A stretch of DNA of 5,209 nt from NCBI GenBank assembly GCA_027080605.1, contig JALWRO010000179.1, positions 1-5,209 of the forward strand. The letters are read 5' to 3'. This document shows, in pieces, positions 4,424 to 5,209 of this stretch. Every line of letters begins with the position of its first letter. The stretch's first letter is position 1. Source of the stretch: Campylobacterales bacterium. GTDB lineage: Bacteria; Campylobacterota; Campylobacteria; Campylobacterales; QNZT01. The position numbers and the translations under genes are program-made. Below the pieces are notes generated by a model that saw only the letters and a list, made by a program, of their open reading frames with translations, searched no databases and was not told where the DNA came from.

Positions 4424-5209
4424 CCGCTCGCCCATGCCCAGTGGAGGTTGTACCCTCCCCTGTCTCCGTCGATATCCAGCACTTCTCCCGTCAAAAAAAG
4501 ATTTTTGACCAGTTTTGATTCCATCGTTTTTGCATCCACTTCACTGCAATCAATACCGCCCGCCATCACTTCCGCCCCTTTGGGACCGCGTGTATCGAAA
4601 ATATCGATTTGCAAATGTTTAATGGAGTATGCCAGACGCTGCAAATCTTTCATCCCCAACACACTTTTATGCTGCAGTTTCAGGGACTCCAGCAAAGCAG
4701 TTACGACCTTTTTATGCAACATACCGTTGAGCCACAGACGCGGAGGTTTTTCGGTAAAACGTTTGCTCTTGTTCTGTAAAATTTTTTTCAGTGACCCCAG
4801 TGTCATATCAGGGAGCAGATCGATCTCCACCTGACAGCGATACCCCTTTTGTAATCCGTGTGAAATCATACGGCTGATATCCAAAATCGCCAAACCGGAA
4901 AGTCCGTAACCGGTAAAAAGCAGATCACCCCGAAGTGTTTGTTCCCGGACACCGTTGACCACGGCGGTCACTTCCACATCGACCTTGACACCACTGCACC
5001 GGCTGCAAAACGGATCATGACTTTGCAACTGTACCAGTACCGGAAACGGTTCAAAACGACGATGCCCCATCCCAACAGCAAAATGCAACCCGGAATCGGA
5101 ACTGCCGAGTGTCGGCATCGCCACCGAACCTGTCGCGATAACCACGACATCAAAATCGATACTTCCCGCTTCATGGAAGAGACGAAACCGTTTGCCCCAC
5201 TTCTCAAGC
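4378..5209 (-). CDS. HI0933/BaiN-family FAD-dependent flavoprotein, C-terminal part (runs in from right edge)
   Basis: The frame is open from the window edge to the TGA at 4378-4380, 276 codons. The GTG at 5145 is an internal valine, not a start, because coding similarity continues upstream of it (EKWGKRFRLFHEAGSIDFDV). Family marks in order: VVIATGS with P-x-LGSSDSG, the FAD-contact region; the GDLLFTGYGLSG motif typical of HI0933 proteins; ILDISR; AEVMAGGIDCSEVD followed by KTMESK; and near the end (4381-4491) TGEVLDIDG and GGYNLHWAWASGYLAG, the C-terminal FAD-binding segment. The middle portion is the inserted domain characteristic of the family. The N-terminal GxGxxG part lies outside the window. 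Substrate is unknown. It is a diverged paralogue of the flavoprotein at 1-613; over the region where both are visible (the ATG to PxLVxL stretch) they share roughly a third of residues by eye. Its last 46 nt overlap the end of the HPt-like gene tail-to-tail. Confidence 0.93.
   Translation of the reverse strand, partial: LEKWGKRFRLFHEAGSIDFDVVVIATGSVAMPTLGSSDSGLHFAVGMGHRRFEPFPVLVQLQSHDPFCSRCSGVKVDVEVTAVVNGVREQTLRGDLLFTGYGLSGLAILDISRMISHGLQKGYRCQVEIDLLPDMTLGSLKKILQNKSKRFTEKPPRLWLNGMLHKKVVTALLESLKLQHKSVLGMKDLQRLAYSIKHLQIDIFDTRGPKGAEVMAGGIDCSEVDAKTMESKLVKNLFLTGEVLDIDGDRGGYNLHWAWASGYLAGKTILASENSS

Noticed and set aside
4448..4834. A 128-codon plus-strand ORF on the right.
   Set aside because: It is antisense to the second flavoprotein and has low-complexity Ser/Phe content typical of a shadow frame.
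1..5209. The N-terminal flavoprotein part on the left and the C-terminal part on the right as halves of one gene split by a 3.8-kb insertion.
   Set aside because: Both are on the minus strand, so an interrupted gene would have its 5' half on the right and its 3' half on the left; here it is the reverse. The two fragments also overlap in homologous content, so they are separate paralogues.

Overview
The window reads as ordinary chromosomal DNA from a bacterium. It most resembles the Campylobacterota (epsilonproteobacteria), perhaps a Sulfurovum-like marine sulfur oxidiser. The basis is indirect: mid-range GC, gene ends packed with overlaps, good TATAAT-type -10 boxes without clear -35 boxes, AAAAAGAGAGA-type leaders, and the style of the proteins. 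No rRNA, tRNA, CRISPR array, insertion sequence or phage gene is visible.

Left block (1-1143, minus strand): a two-gene unit. An NlpC/P60 cell-wall hydrolase lipoprotein (607-1143) is followed, with a 7-nt overlap, by the first 204 codons of an HI0933/BaiN-family flavoprotein that leaves the window on the left. The lipoprotein gene has no Shine-Dalgarno; its TATAAT box sits so close to the ATG that a leaderless mRNA is likely.

Middle block (1204-4423, plus strand): starting from a divergent promoter only 60 nt wide, there is an exported von Willebrand A (VWA) protein with an intact MIDAS metal site (1204-3018). Two bases later comes a small four-helix membrane protein (3021-3344), and then a 136-nt stretch that holds a promoter-like signal and also a 47-codon ORF stitched to both neighbours. 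A lipoprotein of unknown function (3480-4058) and a small HPt-like helical protein (4079-4423) follow. The VWA gene and its membrane neighbour are almost certainly co-transcribed; the lipoprotein and HPt-like genes may form a second unit or a continuation.

Right block (4378-5209, minus strand): the C-terminal 276 codons of a second HI0933-family flavoprotein enter from the right, and its 3' end overlaps the HPt-like gene tail-to-tail by 46 nt. The two flavoproteins are diverged paralogues in the same orientation on either side of the envelope-gene block; they are not halves of one broken gene.

Functionally, four of the genes point to the cell envelope (wall hydrolase lipoprotein, secreted VWA protein, small membrane protein, second lipoprotein). 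A shared role is possible but is inferred from position only. I see no clear evidence of a new defence or mobile system; the least characterised material is the VWA/membrane-protein pair, the 47-codon ORF and the orphan HPt-like gene.
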